Source: Leptospira fluminis (lineage in GTDB: Bacteria > Spirochaetota > Leptospiria > Leptospirales > Leptospiraceae). From it: a stretch of 64,000 nucleotides of DNA. The position numbers were made by a program, and so were the translations under genes. Below are positions 34,330 through 42,815 of this stretch, piece after piece (positions within the stretch are counted from its first letter, which is position 1; each line of letters opens with the position of its first letter). The stretch covers positions 62,001 to 126,000 of the forward strand of contig NZ_RQEV01000007.1 in assembly GCF_004771275.1 (NCBI RefSeq), read 5' to 3'. The notes under the pieces were generated by a model that ran no database searches, had not been told where the DNA came from, and saw only the letters and a program-made list of their open reading frames with translations.

Positions 34330-35379
34330 GAGATTGGAGATCTTTCCGAGTATTCTTTCAATCTTCCCGAAGAGTCCATCGCGAAGGTGCCGGCTGTCAA
34401 TCGGGACGGAAGCCGACTTTTGGTTCTTTCCTCTACCGACGGTGTTTTGAAAGAGGAACCGTTCTTTACGGAAATTCTGAAATATCTAAAAGAAGGCGAC
34501 GTATTAGTCGCCAATTCCACAAGAGTCGCTCGGAGACGGGTGTTTCTCCGTACTCTTTCCGGAAGAAGGCACGAGGCTTTATTTTTGGATCCGAGCGAAA
34601 GGCGGAACGAGTGGAAAGCCTTAGTCCGCAATTCCAAAAAATTGAAACCCGGAACGGTTCTGCAAGACGAGATGTCCGGTCGCTTTCAATTTACCGTTAC
34701 CGGTAGAGAAGAAGAGATCACGTTACTTGCGACCCCTCCCGATTTCAGGGAAATCGATTTCGAAACGATAGGTAGAATTCCGATCCCTCCTTATTTCAAG
34801 CGGGAAAGTTCGGAAGAAGATTCCGTCCGTTACCAGACCGTTTATGCGAAGACTTTGGGATCGGTCGCCGCACCTACCGCCGGGCTTCACTTTACACCCG
34901 AATTATTGGAACAGGTCCGTCGTCTCGGCGTCGAATTCGTGGAATTGGAATTGCGCGTAGGTTACGGAACCTTTTCCACTCTTACCGCCAAACAATTTCG
35001 GGAAAAGAAACTTCATGAAGAATTTTTTTCCATTTCTTCCGAAGTTGCCGAAACGTTAAATCTTGCAAAAAAGCAAGGAAGAAGGATCATCTCCGTAGGC
35101 ACTACCACTCTGAGAGCTCTCGAAGCCTCCTTCGATTCGGGGACCCGAAGTTTTCTTTCCGGGGAATCCAGTACGAGGTTATTCCTTCAACCGGGAGATC
35201 CGATTCTGAGCTGCGACTGTTTGATCACGAATTTCCATTTGCCGGAGAGCAGCTTGCTGCTTTTGGTCTGCGCGTTCGCGGGAAAGGATGCCGTTTTAAA
35301 TGCGTATCGCTACGCTTTGCGGAACGGTTTCCGCTTTTATTCCTACGGAGATGCGATGCTCCTACTGAATCGGCTCTAA
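34327..35379 (+). CDS. queA: tRNA preQ1(34) S-adenosylmethionine ribosyltransferase
   Basis: 350 residues from ATG 34327, the usual QueA length and N-terminus (DLSEYSFNLPEESIAKVPA). Family signatures include VLVANSTRVARRRVF, GSVAAPTAGLHFTPELL, VGYGTFSTL and the C-terminal CDCLITNFHLPESSLLLLVCAFAG. QueA transfers ribose from SAM to preQ1 in tRNA to form epoxyqueuosine. A longer upstream frame (to 34159) overlaps the divergent gene and has no family match. It is followed by the Lon-like gene after 66 bases. Confidence 0.96.
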   Translation: MEIGDLSEYSFNLPEESIAKVPAVNRDGSRLLVLSSTDGVLKEEPFFTEILKYLKEGDVLVANSTRVARRRVFLRTLSGRRHEALFLDPSERRNEWKALVRNSKKLKPGTVLQDEMSGRFQFTVTGREEEITLLATPPDFREIDFETIGRIPIPPYFKRESSEEDSVRYQTVYAKTLGSVAAPTAGLHFTPELLEQVRRLGVEFVELELRVGYGTFSTLTAKQFREKKLHEEFFSISSEVAETLNLAKKQGRRIISVGTTTLRALEASFDSGTRSFLSGESSTRLFLQPGDPILSCDCLITNFHLPESSLLLLVCAFAGKDAVLNAYRYALRNGFRFYSYGDAMLLLNRL

Positions 35380-35445
35380 GATTCTCTTTTATCCTTCTTT
35401 CTTATTTTTATTGAGCAAATCCGACGTCGGACGGAGTATGGAGAG

Positions 35446-37068
35446 GTGCTGCGCAGAGTACTTCCTTCCCAAGCTCAAACGAAATTCAAGGCCGTAAAAC
35501 CGAAGCAACTGAAAGGTCTGCCGGATTTTTTGGTGTTCCACAAGGAAGAGGTTCGGACATTTCACCAGGCTCTGGAAAATCCGGAGCTATTCCGGCACAT
35601 TCTGATCACCGGACCGGAAATCGAATCCAATCTTCTACAATTCGCCCAGTACTTGACGGAGCAGGTGAAACATAGGCCGGTCATCGCGGAACCTACGCCG
35701 ACCTTACTTTCCCTCGCGGGCTATCCCAATTCGGAAAAGTACCGGCCCGGGAGGATCGCCGAAGCGGAGGACGGTTTATTGCTACTGCCTTTGCGCCCTT
35801 TAGTGGAAGACCCGGATCTCTATTACTTTTTGAAAGGCGTATTGCTGACCGGAAAGATAGATTTTCTCGCCTTACCGGAAGGACCGGATTCGCGTCATAT
35901 CAATCGGTTTCATCCTAGCATAGAGTCCCGGTTCCGACTGATCCTAATCGGGGAGGAAACGGAAGTGGATTCCATTTCCCAATTGGATCCGGATTTTTAC
36001 GGCGGATTCGATTTTAAAATCCACATGCCTTACGAAGTCAATCTTACCTCCGCCTGGCTTCCCGTATTTTCCGGATTGGTAAAATCCTGGGAAAAACCGG
36101 GCTATCCTTCCTTGGACCAAAGCGCGTTAGACGCTCTTTTGGAATTGGCTCTTCGGTGGAACGATAGTCAGACAAAACTTTCCCTGCATCTTTCGGAATT
36201 ACGTTCTTTTGTGACCGAAGTACTGGCTCTGAGCAAGAAAAGCAAAAGAACCTTGGGCCGAGCCCAGATCGAGGCCGCTCCGGAGGAGATCCAAAAACGT
36301 ACGGCAATTCATAAGAGAAAATACCGGGAGAACATTAAGGAAGGTTTAATTTCGGTTCCGTTGAAGGGGAAAAAGACGGGACGCATCAACGGTCTCTCCG
36401 TGATTCTTTTGCAATCCTCCCTTTTGGATTTCGGACAAGTAAATCAGGTCTCCGCTCGGGTTTCCTTGGGAAGCGGAAATCTGATCAATATAGAGAGGGA
36501 AGTGAACCTTTCCGGCGATCTGCACGACAAGGGAGTGTTTATTCTTCAGTCCTATATCAAAGGAATGTTTTCCCATATCCAATCCTTCGGACTGGACGCT
36601 TCGATTTTGTTCGAACAGAACAGCTCCCCGATCGACGGAGATTCCGCTAGTTGTGCCGAATTGCTCGCCCTTCTCTCTGCCTTGTCCGATTTGGAGATCC
36701 CCTGCAATATCGCGGTCACCGGCGCCTTGTCCCAATACGGCGATATTCTACCGGTCGGATCCGTGAATACGAAGATCCAAGCTTGGTATGACGTGACAAA
36801 GTTGGCGGGTTCTCCGAGTGAAACGTATACTCTTTATCTTCCGAAAGACAATGTGAGGGACTTAAATCTACCCAAGGAGATTCTAAACTCCATGAAAACC
36901 GGCAGATTTAAAATCGTTTCCTGCTCTCATGTGGAGGACTTAATCCCAGAGGTGTTCGGAGCTCCCGCCGGAAGAATGACCAAATTCGGATCTTATCCGT
37001 CGGGAAGTCTATTCCGATTGATAGAGGAACGGATCGACAAAAAGCGAGATTCGGAAGAATCCTCTTGA
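35446..37068 (+). CDS. Lon-like protease with degenerate ATPase domain (LonC-like)
   Basis: 540 residues from GTG 35446 with GGAG at 9 bases. Residues about 25-290 occupy the place of an AAA+ module, but the expected Walker A is [12 protein letters not shown] with no GKT/S, and the Walker B region reads [14 protein letters not shown] without the acidic pair. The C-terminal Lon protease domain (about 300-520) is intact: GDSAS with nucleophile S400 and GSVNTKIQ with K443, 43 residues apart as in E. coli Lon (679/722). Known ATP-independent LonC enzymes have this plan. Probably a cytosolic peptidase for unfolded proteins. Confidence 0.85.
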   Translation: MLRRVLPSQAQTKFKAVKPKQLKGLPDFLVFHKEEVRTFHQALENPELFRHILITGPEIESNLLQFAQYLTEQVKHRPVIAEPTPTLLSLAGYPNSEKYRPGRIAEAEDGLLLLPLRPLVEDPDLYYFLKGVLLTGKIDFLALPEGPDSRHINRFHPSIESRFRLILIGEETEVDSISQLDPDFYGGFDFKIHMPYEVNLTSAWLPVFSGLVKSWEKPGYPSLDQSALDALLELALRWNDSQTKLSLHLSELRSFVTEVLALSKKSKRTLGRAQIEAAPEEIQKRTAIHKRKYRENIKEGLISVPLKGKKTGRINGLSVILLQSSLLDFGQVNQVSARVSLGSGNLINIEREVNLSGDLHDKGVFILQSYIKGMFSHIQSFGLDASILFEQNSSPIDGDSASCAELLALLSALSDLEIPCNIAVTGALSQYGDILPVGSVNTKIQAWYDVTKLAGSPSETYTLYLPKDNVRDLNLPKEILNSMKTGRFKIVSCSHVEDLIPEVFGAPAGRMTKFGSYPSGSLFRLIEERIDKKRDSEESS

Positions 37069-37149
37069 AGGAGAGAAATACTTGCCTCATGTGCGAGGGA
37101 GAAAATCCTTTCTCTTAAGACTCGGATTTTTCCGGAAGAGGAATAGAAG

Positions 37150-37458
37150 ATGTTAGGCAAAAGCCTGGAAAACCTGAAACAGATGAATCAGATGCGCGTT
37201 CGGATGAAGCGTCTGGAGAAAGAATTACAGGCGCTCTCGTTCGAAGGCAAATCCAAAAACGAATGGGTGACCTGCATTTCGGACGGCAAATTGACGGTCC
37301 AGGAAATCCGCATCGAAGACGAACTGCTGGCAAAAAACGATAAAAAGCTTCTGCAAAAAAGCATCAAGCAGGCAGTGAACCAATCCATAGATTTAGCTCA
37401 AAAAGCGGCCGAAGAAAGGATGGGAGAGTTCAAGGGTCTTCTTTCCAATATGCCTTAG
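37150..37458 (+). CDS. YbaB/EbfC family nucleoid-associated protein
   Basis: 102 residues. A long N-terminal helix (LKQMNQMRVRMKRLEKELQAL), a central beta-hairpin (ISDGKLTVQEIRIEDELL) and a C-terminal helix (AVNQSIDLAQKAAEERMGEF) match the dimeric DNA-binding EbfC fold, first characterised in Borrelia. AGAGGA lies 8 bases before the ATG. It is not next to dnaX or recR as in many genomes. The plus-strand stretch ends here, convergent with the M30-type protease. Confidence 0.88.
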   Translation: MLGKSLENLKQMNQMRVRMKRLEKELQALSFEGKSKNEWVTCISDGKLTVQEIRIEDELLAKNDKKLLQKSIKQAVNQSIDLAQKAAEERMGEFKGLLSNMP

Positions 37459-37462
37459 TCCT

Positions 37463-39082
37463 TCAAAAGGGGGATAGGATCGTCGTCCGATTCGAAGCGG
37501 AATTCTTTAAAAAATCATGAGGACAAACAGGGTTCGGTTCGTCCGAATCCGGTAACACGATCCCGGCCGTCGTCTCCTCGTCCGAGCTCGTTCGGGCGTA
37601 GGAAAAGGAAATTCCGCCTGCGCGATAGGGCTCCGTATTGATCTGCATGGAATATAAGGTTCCGCTAAAATTCTTCTTGATCAGGAATAGGCCAGGGCTA
37701 GCGTTTACGTTTTGTCTGTCCACCCTTACGAATTGGAATTGTCCCGGATTCAGCGTCCAGAGAGGGGAAATGTCGGATAAACGGTACGGAAGGTAAAGTC
37801 CTTCCAAATCGATTCCATCCATATTGATTCCGATTAACGGAAATCGAAACATCACCGATTCGAGAGATTGCAATAACGCCGCAGATCCCGTCGTATCCGT
37901 TCCCGCTTGTACGAAATCCGGCGTATTATCGCCTATCGATTGCCAGAGAAAGGACGCGAACATTTTACGGAACGTATCCGCCGCCGCAGGACCCAATTCT
38001 CCGACGATCGGATCCTGTGTCGTGTAGGCTGCAGAAGTCCTACGAAAAGTTTCGAAAAGATTGACCGCGTCGGTTCCACGGAAGCCGGCAATTCCCTGCA
38101 CGCTGGCTCTGAAAAATAAATCCCTCTCATCGGCGCTTCCTCCCGCGGAAAGATATAGGTATTTCATGAACGGATAAGAGAAGGCGTAGTCCACCACGGA
38201 GTTGTAAAGCGGACTCCCGAAAAGTGCGGTTCCGTTGACACCTCTGGCACAGGCCCCGGGCATATTTCCCCGATAACAACGGATTCTTGCGGATTGCGGA
38301 GAGTAACCTGCGATATCCGAAGCCACTTCGCTGGTGCCTTCGTTGATCCAGGTTTCGTCCCGATTTCCTCCTTGGGCTAGAGCCAAAGCTTCATATTGGA
38401 AACGCACCAAATGTTGGTACTCGTGGGAAAGAGTCGCCAACAACGTGTCCGGTTTTCCCGCAGCCAAATCCCTGTTCCGAAGATCCACCAGTTGGACCCC
38501 GTCCAAATAAAGCATGTCCTGATAGTTGGATCGGATGCGGGAGAAAATACTGTCCGGATAATAGTCTGCAGGATCGAAATAGCCCGCCACGAAGGAACCG
38601 CCCGGGAGACTGCCGTCCCGGATATCAAGGATAAGAATGGTAACTTTTCCATCCTTGTCCAGGTCGTTCGGCGTTCCGAAAGCCGACGTCAATCTAGGAT
38701 GGATTTGCGAGTCGAATTCGAATGATATATTCTGATAATCTAATGTATTAGGAAGAGTATTCTCGGCATAGACGTTCACGTATTGACCCGAAGCGGCGAG
38801 GTGTGCTTGGGTGCAATAGGAGGCGTTGGAAACCAAGTCTCTCGCCCAAAACGCTCCGTCTCCGGAACAGTTCGGAGAATACGCCACTAACGAAAGCAAC
38901 TGGCTTGCCGAGGACGAATTTCCGTCCTCTTTCAGATTCGGATGAAGAAGATTGGAACAATATCCTAAGAAGAGGGCAAGGATCGTTAGAAGGAAAAACC
39001 GTAAAACCCGAAGAGACGTGCCGATTCCTGTCCGGAAAAGGACTTTCAGAAAGACCGATTCTCCAGTTTGGAATCCGTTCAT
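37463..39082 (-). CDS. M30 (hyicolysin)-like zinc metalloprotease lipoprotein
   Basis: 539 residues. A hydrophobic stretch ending LFLGYC (C42) gives a lipobox, with a longer than usual pre-sequence, so an internal start is possible. The metalloprotease core has HExxH at H220-H224 (LSHEYQHLVRFQYEAL) and, about 20 residues on, WINEGTSEVASD supplying the third zinc ligand Glu, as in gluzincins of the M30 type. A calcium-like NDLDKDGKV motif is near residue 120. Probably surface or periplasmic peptidase. Its ATG overlaps an apparent plus-strand ATG, but the true plus-strand start is further away. Confidence 0.85.
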   Translation of the reverse strand: MNGFQTGESVFLKVLFRTGIGTSLRVLRFFLLTILALFLGYCSNLLHPNLKEDGNSSSASQLLSLVAYSPNCSGDGAFWARDLVSNASYCTQAHLAASGQYVNVYAENTLPNTLDYQNISFEFDSQIHPRLTSAFGTPNDLDKDGKVTILILDIRDGSLPGGSFVAGYFDPADYYPDSIFSRIRSNYQDMLYLDGVQLVDLRNRDLAAGKPDTLLATLSHEYQHLVRFQYEALALAQGGNRDETWINEGTSEVASDIAGYSPQSARIRCYRGNMPGACARGVNGTALFGSPLYNSVVDYAFSYPFMKYLYLSAGGSADERDLFFRASVQGIAGFRGTDAVNLFETFRRTSAAYTTQDPIVGELGPAAADTFRKMFASFLWQSIGDNTPDFVQAGTDTTGSAALLQSLESVMFRFPLIGINMDGIDLEGLYLPYRLSDISPLWTLNPGQFQFVRVDRQNVNASPGLFLIKKNFSGTLYSMQINTEPYRAGGISFSYARTSSDEETTAGIVLPDSDEPNPVCPHDFLKNSASNRTTILSPF

Positions 39083-39163
39083 GAGGAACTCTTTCCGGAA
39101 TAGGAATCTGCTTTACGCGGTGATCGACCTATCCTACGGTCAATTAAGAAGGATCCCCGTTTC

Positions 39164-39179
39164 GGAGCAAGTCGCATTG
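39164..39179 (+). promoter_or_regulatory. Ribosome site deciding a TTG start
   Basis: GGAG (39164-39167) is 9 bases before TTG 39177. This is the only start in the frame that combines a good ribosome site with a proper lipoprotein signal peptide. The in-frame ATG at 39081 would overlap the divergent gene's start codon. Confidence 0.75.
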
Positions 39180-39962
39180 ACCTTTTTGCATTTTAATCGT
39201 TGGAAATATTTTTCCAATTTTGGAAATATATTTTTTATCACTTTGTTCGTTTTACAATGTTCCTTTCGTCCTTCTCCGATAGATCGTCCGGATATAATGA
39301 ACTACCCCGAAGGGATTACCGCACTTCCCGAAGACGGTGAATATTTCTCTCCGATACGATCTCTTCCCACCGGCTTCTATGTTCGACAGGTATTCATGAA
39401 CAACAAAAGGCATAGACCGGAATTTTTGATCAGCCAGCTCACCGTGACCGAAGCTAAGAATTGGGAAGAAACAAGGTTCGAAGGAAAGCTCGTGGCAGAT
39501 CCGGAAGGGAAAGGATTTCGCTTTCGTCCCAAGCTTTGCAGGATATTCACCAGTAAGGGTCCGGGGGATCGATGGGCGTTGACCCGTGCATTCGAATGTG
39601 ATCATTTCGAATTTCTAATATGGAAAGCGGGTCCGAACGAGATCCGTCTCGTTCCCGGACCCGAGGGAGAGGAGGAAGGGCTTCTATTGAGGCGCTCCGC
39701 TTCCTCGGTCCCGGGAAGAGTGACCGCAGTCGTATTGAGAGCAAAGGAAGGAATTCTGGAGATTTGGGGGATTCGACTCGCGAGGGTAAGAAAGGAAGCG
39801 ACTTTGGTGATCGAAAAACCTGACGGTAAAAGGACAAGGTTAAGGTCCTTGAAAACGGTGGAAACTACGGGAGAAATACAGGCCGACGGAAACATTCTCC
39901 GTCCGGGAGATCTGATCCTGTACACGAATCCCGGAGAAGCGGGACCGTTGGCTTACGAATGA
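39177..39962 (+). CDS. Lipoprotein of unknown function
   Basis: 261 residues from TTG 39177. This start yields a signal peptide (FGNIFFITLFVLQC) with lipobox VLQC and then SFRPSPIDRPD. The mature protein is basic and beta-rich: VTEAKNWEETRFEGKLV near residue 100, REGILEIWG-like strands, and a possible late Asp/Gly turn QADGNILRPGDLILY. No family recognised. It is divergent from the M30-like protease and convergent with the leucine-rich-repeat gene. Could be an outer-membrane accessory of either neighbour; no evidence beyond position. Confidence 0.65.
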   Translation: MTFLHFNRWKYFSNFGNIFFITLFVLQCSFRPSPIDRPDIMNYPEGITALPEDGEYFSPIRSLPTGFYVRQVFMNNKRHRPEFLISQLTVTEAKNWEETRFEGKLVADPEGKGFRFRPKLCRIFTSKGPGDRWALTRAFECDHFEFLIWKAGPNEIRLVPGPEGEEEGLLLRRSASSVPGRVTAVVLRAKEGILEIWGIRLARVRKEATLVIEKPDGKRTRLRSLKTVETTGEIQADGNILRPGDLILYTNPGEAGPLAYE

Positions 39963-39970
39963 TTTTCGAG

Positions 39971-40690
39971 TTAGGGTTTAGGGTCCAGCCCGGTTTCGGA
40001 ATCGAGTATTTTACGTAAGCCCGGAAAGATTTTGAGATAGGGAAGTTTCCTTCGTATTTCGGAAATTTCCTCGTCGGATACCTCCGTCCCATCCAATTGA
40101 AGATGTAAGAGTTCGCTTAATCCGTACAGCGGGAGTAGGTTCCTTACTTTCGTTCTTTGCAGGTACAATTCCCTTAATTGGGAACAGTTCAAAAGGGGCT
40201 TTAAATCCGATACGAAAGTATTCCTGAGCTCCAGATGACGAACGGCACAACCTTTGCCGAGAAAGTCCAGGGAATCCACTTTCGTGTCGGAAAGTTCGAT
40301 CCGAGTCAATTGGTTCCAGGAGGTATAAGTGGCGAGATCCGAATTTTGCAGCGGGATTCCGTTCAGTATCAGAGAATCCAATTTGCGAACTTTCTCCAAG
40401 GGTTTGAAATTCCGAACCTTCGTTCCCGAAAGATTCAAATAACGCAATTTCGGCAGATCGGGTAGGGCTTCCAAGGAAACCAGATCCGAAGCGGGAAATT
40501 CCAAGGTTTCCACCTTCGAAAAGGAAGCTAGATCCATTAATTCGGGAGTCTGGTCAAAGCCGATCCAACGAGTATCCTGGTGATAAAATGCGATCGTTTT
40601 TCCCGAAGAATTCCGTATAGGCAGTCCAGCCTTGGTATGAAAAAGGCAATGGCAAAGTAGGAAGCCGAAGAGAAAAAAAATTCTGCCCAC
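39971..40690 (-). CDS. Secreted leucine-rich repeat protein
   Basis: 239 residues from GTG 40690 (no clear ribosome site). A short signal sequence (IFFLFGFLLCHCLF) precedes about six leucine-rich repeats of 22-23 residues, e.g. LPKLRYLNLSGTKVRNFKPL and CSQLRELYLQRTKVRNLLPL, running from residue 58 to 220. Exported LRR proteins are numerous in Leptospira and bind host or partner proteins. The Cys-containing signal could be a lipobox. It converges with the lipoprotein gene, whose stop is 8 bases away. Confidence 0.82.
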   Translation of the reverse strand: MGRIFFLFGFLLCHCLFHTKAGLPIRNSSGKTIAFYHQDTRWIGFDQTPELMDLASFSKVETLEFPASDLVSLEALPDLPKLRYLNLSGTKVRNFKPLEKVRKLDSLILNGIPLQNSDLATYTSWNQLTRIELSDTKVDSLDFLGKGCAVRHLELRNTFVSDLKPLLNCSQLRELYLQRTKVRNLLPLYGLSELLHLQLDGTEVSDEEISEIRRKLPYLKIFPGLRKILDSETGLDPKP

Positions 40691-40770
40691 GGATGCATTT
40701 TAAGAAAGAGGAATCGGATTGGAAGCCCGTTTTTTCCCGGAACGTCTTCGGGCCCGGGATTTAATCCGGG

Positions 40771-40800
40771 TTGACATAGCCCGCGAATAAATCGCAAGAT
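40771..40800 (+). promoter_or_regulatory. Promoter of the Fur-family gene
   Basis: TTGACA (40771-40776) and CAAGAT (40795-40800) are spaced by 18 bases, about 40 bases before the ATG. An imperfect inverted repeat CCCGG...CCGGG sits just upstream of the -35 box (40753-40770) and could be an operator, for example for autoregulation. Confidence 0.5.
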
Positions 40801-40839
40801 CCTTACTGTGAAACCGCAAGTTTTCTTCGGGATTGCAAT

Positions 40840-41238
40840 ATGAGCGAAGATAAAAAGGGCGCTTCCAGAAAAACGAAACAGAAAGAAGAGATTTTTCGCG
40901 TAATTCAGGATGCGAAAGGCCCTCTCTCCGTAAAGGAAATACACGACCTCTCCAAACTTTCCCTGAAAAATATAGGAATCGCCACGGTCTATCGTACGGT
41001 GAATCATCTGTTGGAATCCGAAAAGATCCACGAAATCAAATTACCCGGAGAATCATCACGCTTCGAAACCAGTCATCTGGAGCACCATCACCACTTTCAT
41101 TGCACCGAATGCGATCGTGTCTTTGACGTGGAAGTCTGTCCTTTTCCGATCGAGAACCTACCCAAAGGCTTTCGGGTGGATTCCCACGAGATCCTACTCT
41201 ACGGCGTCTGTTCGGAATGCAATAAAATCCAAAAATGA
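40840..41238 (+). CDS. Fur family transcriptional regulator (Fur/PerR/Zur)
   Basis: 132 residues. Winged helix (residues 12-75, with GIATVYRTVNHLLESEKIHEI) and C-terminal dimerisation domain with HLEHHHHFHCTECDRVFDV. The structural zinc site is C88/C91 and C124/C127, and the HHHH cluster supplies regulatory-metal ligands. Which metal or peroxide signal it senses cannot be read from the sequence alone. A promoter is visible upstream. Its stop overlaps the next start by ATGA, so it is coupled to an SGNH-like membrane protein, an unusual partner. Confidence 0.92.
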   Translation: MSEDKKGASRKTKQKEEIFRVIQDAKGPLSVKEIHDLSKLSLKNIGIATVYRTVNHLLESEKIHEIKLPGESSRFETSHLEHHHHFHCTECDRVFDVEVCPFPIENLPKGFRVDSHEILLYGVCSECNKIQK

Positions 41239-42803
41239 ACGAAAAAAAAACTAAAGTGCGCGTTCTCTTTTTGAGCATAGCGTTTCTGCTCTCCTTCTTT
41301 TTTTTAGATAGAATCATATTCCCTTCTATTCTATTCAATTTTCCTAATGAATTAGAATGGGATACTTCCCCATGGTACAATTTTCTGGAGAAGAGGCGGA
41401 GGATTCGGTTCGATCGGGACGAGTCCGGTATTTTAGCGGTAGGAAGCAGTGTTGCCCTGTATTCCCTGTTTCCGGATCGGTTAACGGAAAATTTAAGACG
41501 AAAGGCTGAAACCGGAACAAATCCGATCCGGGCGGAATTCTATGCCCACCCCGCCTTGACACCATCGGATTTTTATTATTATCGGGAAGACATAGCCTCC
41601 AAGAAGCCGAAATTGGTCGTCTATGTTCTGAATCCGGCGGATTTACAATTGGATTATCTCGTAAGCGAACTGGAATTGAAGACCGGAAAGCTGGACCCTT
41701 CCATCCCGTTCGAAGAGGAAAGATTATTTTCGGATTTCAGTCGGGGAAGACACCAAAATAGGATTCTGTATCCGGATCAATTCTTTCGGGAAAATGCCGA
41801 TCGGATTTGGAAGTTAGGCAAACCGGTGTTCTTGGAACTCTTGTCTAGATCCTTGTTCCTGCTGACTCGGTACCGTAATTTCGTATATGATCCGTTCGAT
41901 TCGTTTATCGAACACCATCTTCGTAGCGGACGTTCGTATCATTATTATACGGGTATTCTGCCGGAGGAAGGAATTTACCTAAGAGGCTGGACCAAGCCGA
42001 AGTTCCATATCGAGTGCGAACTCAAGGACGGAAAATTGGTCGATAGCTTTTTTTCCCAAAAGAAGAACACCGGATTAAAGATCTTTCAGGAAACTCCGGA
42101 AGAACTATTGTTATTGAACGAGAACTTCGAAAACCGAGGTTGGCACGGATTGGAGTTGCGGTTTCCGGGTAACGTGGAGAAAGTCCGACTACGTTTCGAG
42201 ATCGAACCGCCAGTTTCTTCCGACGAAGTGGACGATCGCATCTTCGGAATTCCGGAGATTTACGGGTTCAGACTTTCCCAGAATTTCTGCCGTAGGGATT
42301 TTCGTAAAAATATCTCCTACGATCGGATTCCCGGAATAGACGACGATCGGATTTCCGCTCTGAGCGACGCCGCTTATTTAGAAGATTATGAAAAAAGAAT
42401 TTATAGGAGCGAAGATGGAGAGGCAGCACTGACTCGTTTGAAAGTGATTCGGATGGCCAAACGAAAGCTGCGGGAATCAAATTCCTATTTTTCCTGGTCG
42501 GAACTGGAATATCTGAAAAAAGGAATCGGGTTTTTGGAGCAGAAAGGGATCCGGGTCCTATTGATCAATTCCCCGGAAAATCCGCTGGAAAGATCGTTAT
42601 ACGAGGAAAGTCCTTGGTACAAAGGATACGTTTCGTACCTGGAAAATCTAGGCGGAAACAGATATACCTTTAAGGACGCTAGGAATTTATTCTCGGACAA
42701 GAAGGACTTTTTGGATCCGCATCATTTGACCTTTCGGGCCGCCAGATTCGCTACCGACGAGTATTCGAATTGGATCTTCTCCGAATTATCTTCCATCGAA
42801 TAG
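41235..42803 (+). CDS. Membrane-anchored SGNH-like protein
   Basis: 522 residues. An N-terminal membrane segment (VLFLSIAFLLSFFFLDRIIF) is followed by a periplasmic domain. GILAVGSSVALYSL (GSS near residue 72) and the C-terminal LDPHHLTFRAARF with Asp and His match the catalytic blocks of the DUF1574/AlgJ-like SGNH proteins at 24480 and 26983. A long insertion (about 230-370) with a beta-rich part GLELRFPGNVEKVRLRFEI has no counterpart in those two. Start overlaps the Fur-family stop as ATGA. No MBOAT gene is adjacent; a membrane glycosyltransferase follows. Confidence 0.7.
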   Translation: MNEKKTKVRVLFLSIAFLLSFFFLDRIIFPSILFNFPNELEWDTSPWYNFLEKRRRIRFDRDESGILAVGSSVALYSLFPDRLTENLRRKAETGTNPIRAEFYAHPALTPSDFYYYREDIASKKPKLVVYVLNPADLQLDYLVSELELKTGKLDPSIPFEEERLFSDFSRGRHQNRILYPDQFFRENADRIWKLGKPVFLELLSRSLFLLTRYRNFVYDPFDSFIEHHLRSGRSYHYYTGILPEEGIYLRGWTKPKFHIECELKDGKLVDSFFSQKKNTGLKIFQETPEELLLLNENFENRGWHGLELRFPGNVEKVRLRFEIEPPVSSDEVDDRIFGIPEIYGFRLSQNFCRRDFRKNISYDRIPGIDDDRISALSDAAYLEDYEKRIYRSEDGEAALTRLKVIRMAKRKLRESNSYFSWSELEYLKKGIGFLEQKGIRVLLINSPENPLERSLYEESPWYKGYVSYLENLGGNRYTFKDARNLFSDKKDFLDPHHLTFRAARFATDEYSNWIFSELSSIE

Positions 42804-42815
42804 GAGTTTCTCTTG
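42802..42815 (+). promoter_or_regulatory. Ribosome site supporting a TTG start
   Basis: AGGAG (42802-42806) overlaps the stop of the previous gene and is 6 bases before TTG 42813, fixing the start of the downstream membrane protein. Confidence 0.7.

Noticed and set aside
40360..40690. A CRISPR-like or tandem repeat pattern near the leucine-rich repeat gene
   Set aside because: The periodicity is explained by the 22-23 residue leucine-rich repeats; there are no direct repeats with unique spacers.
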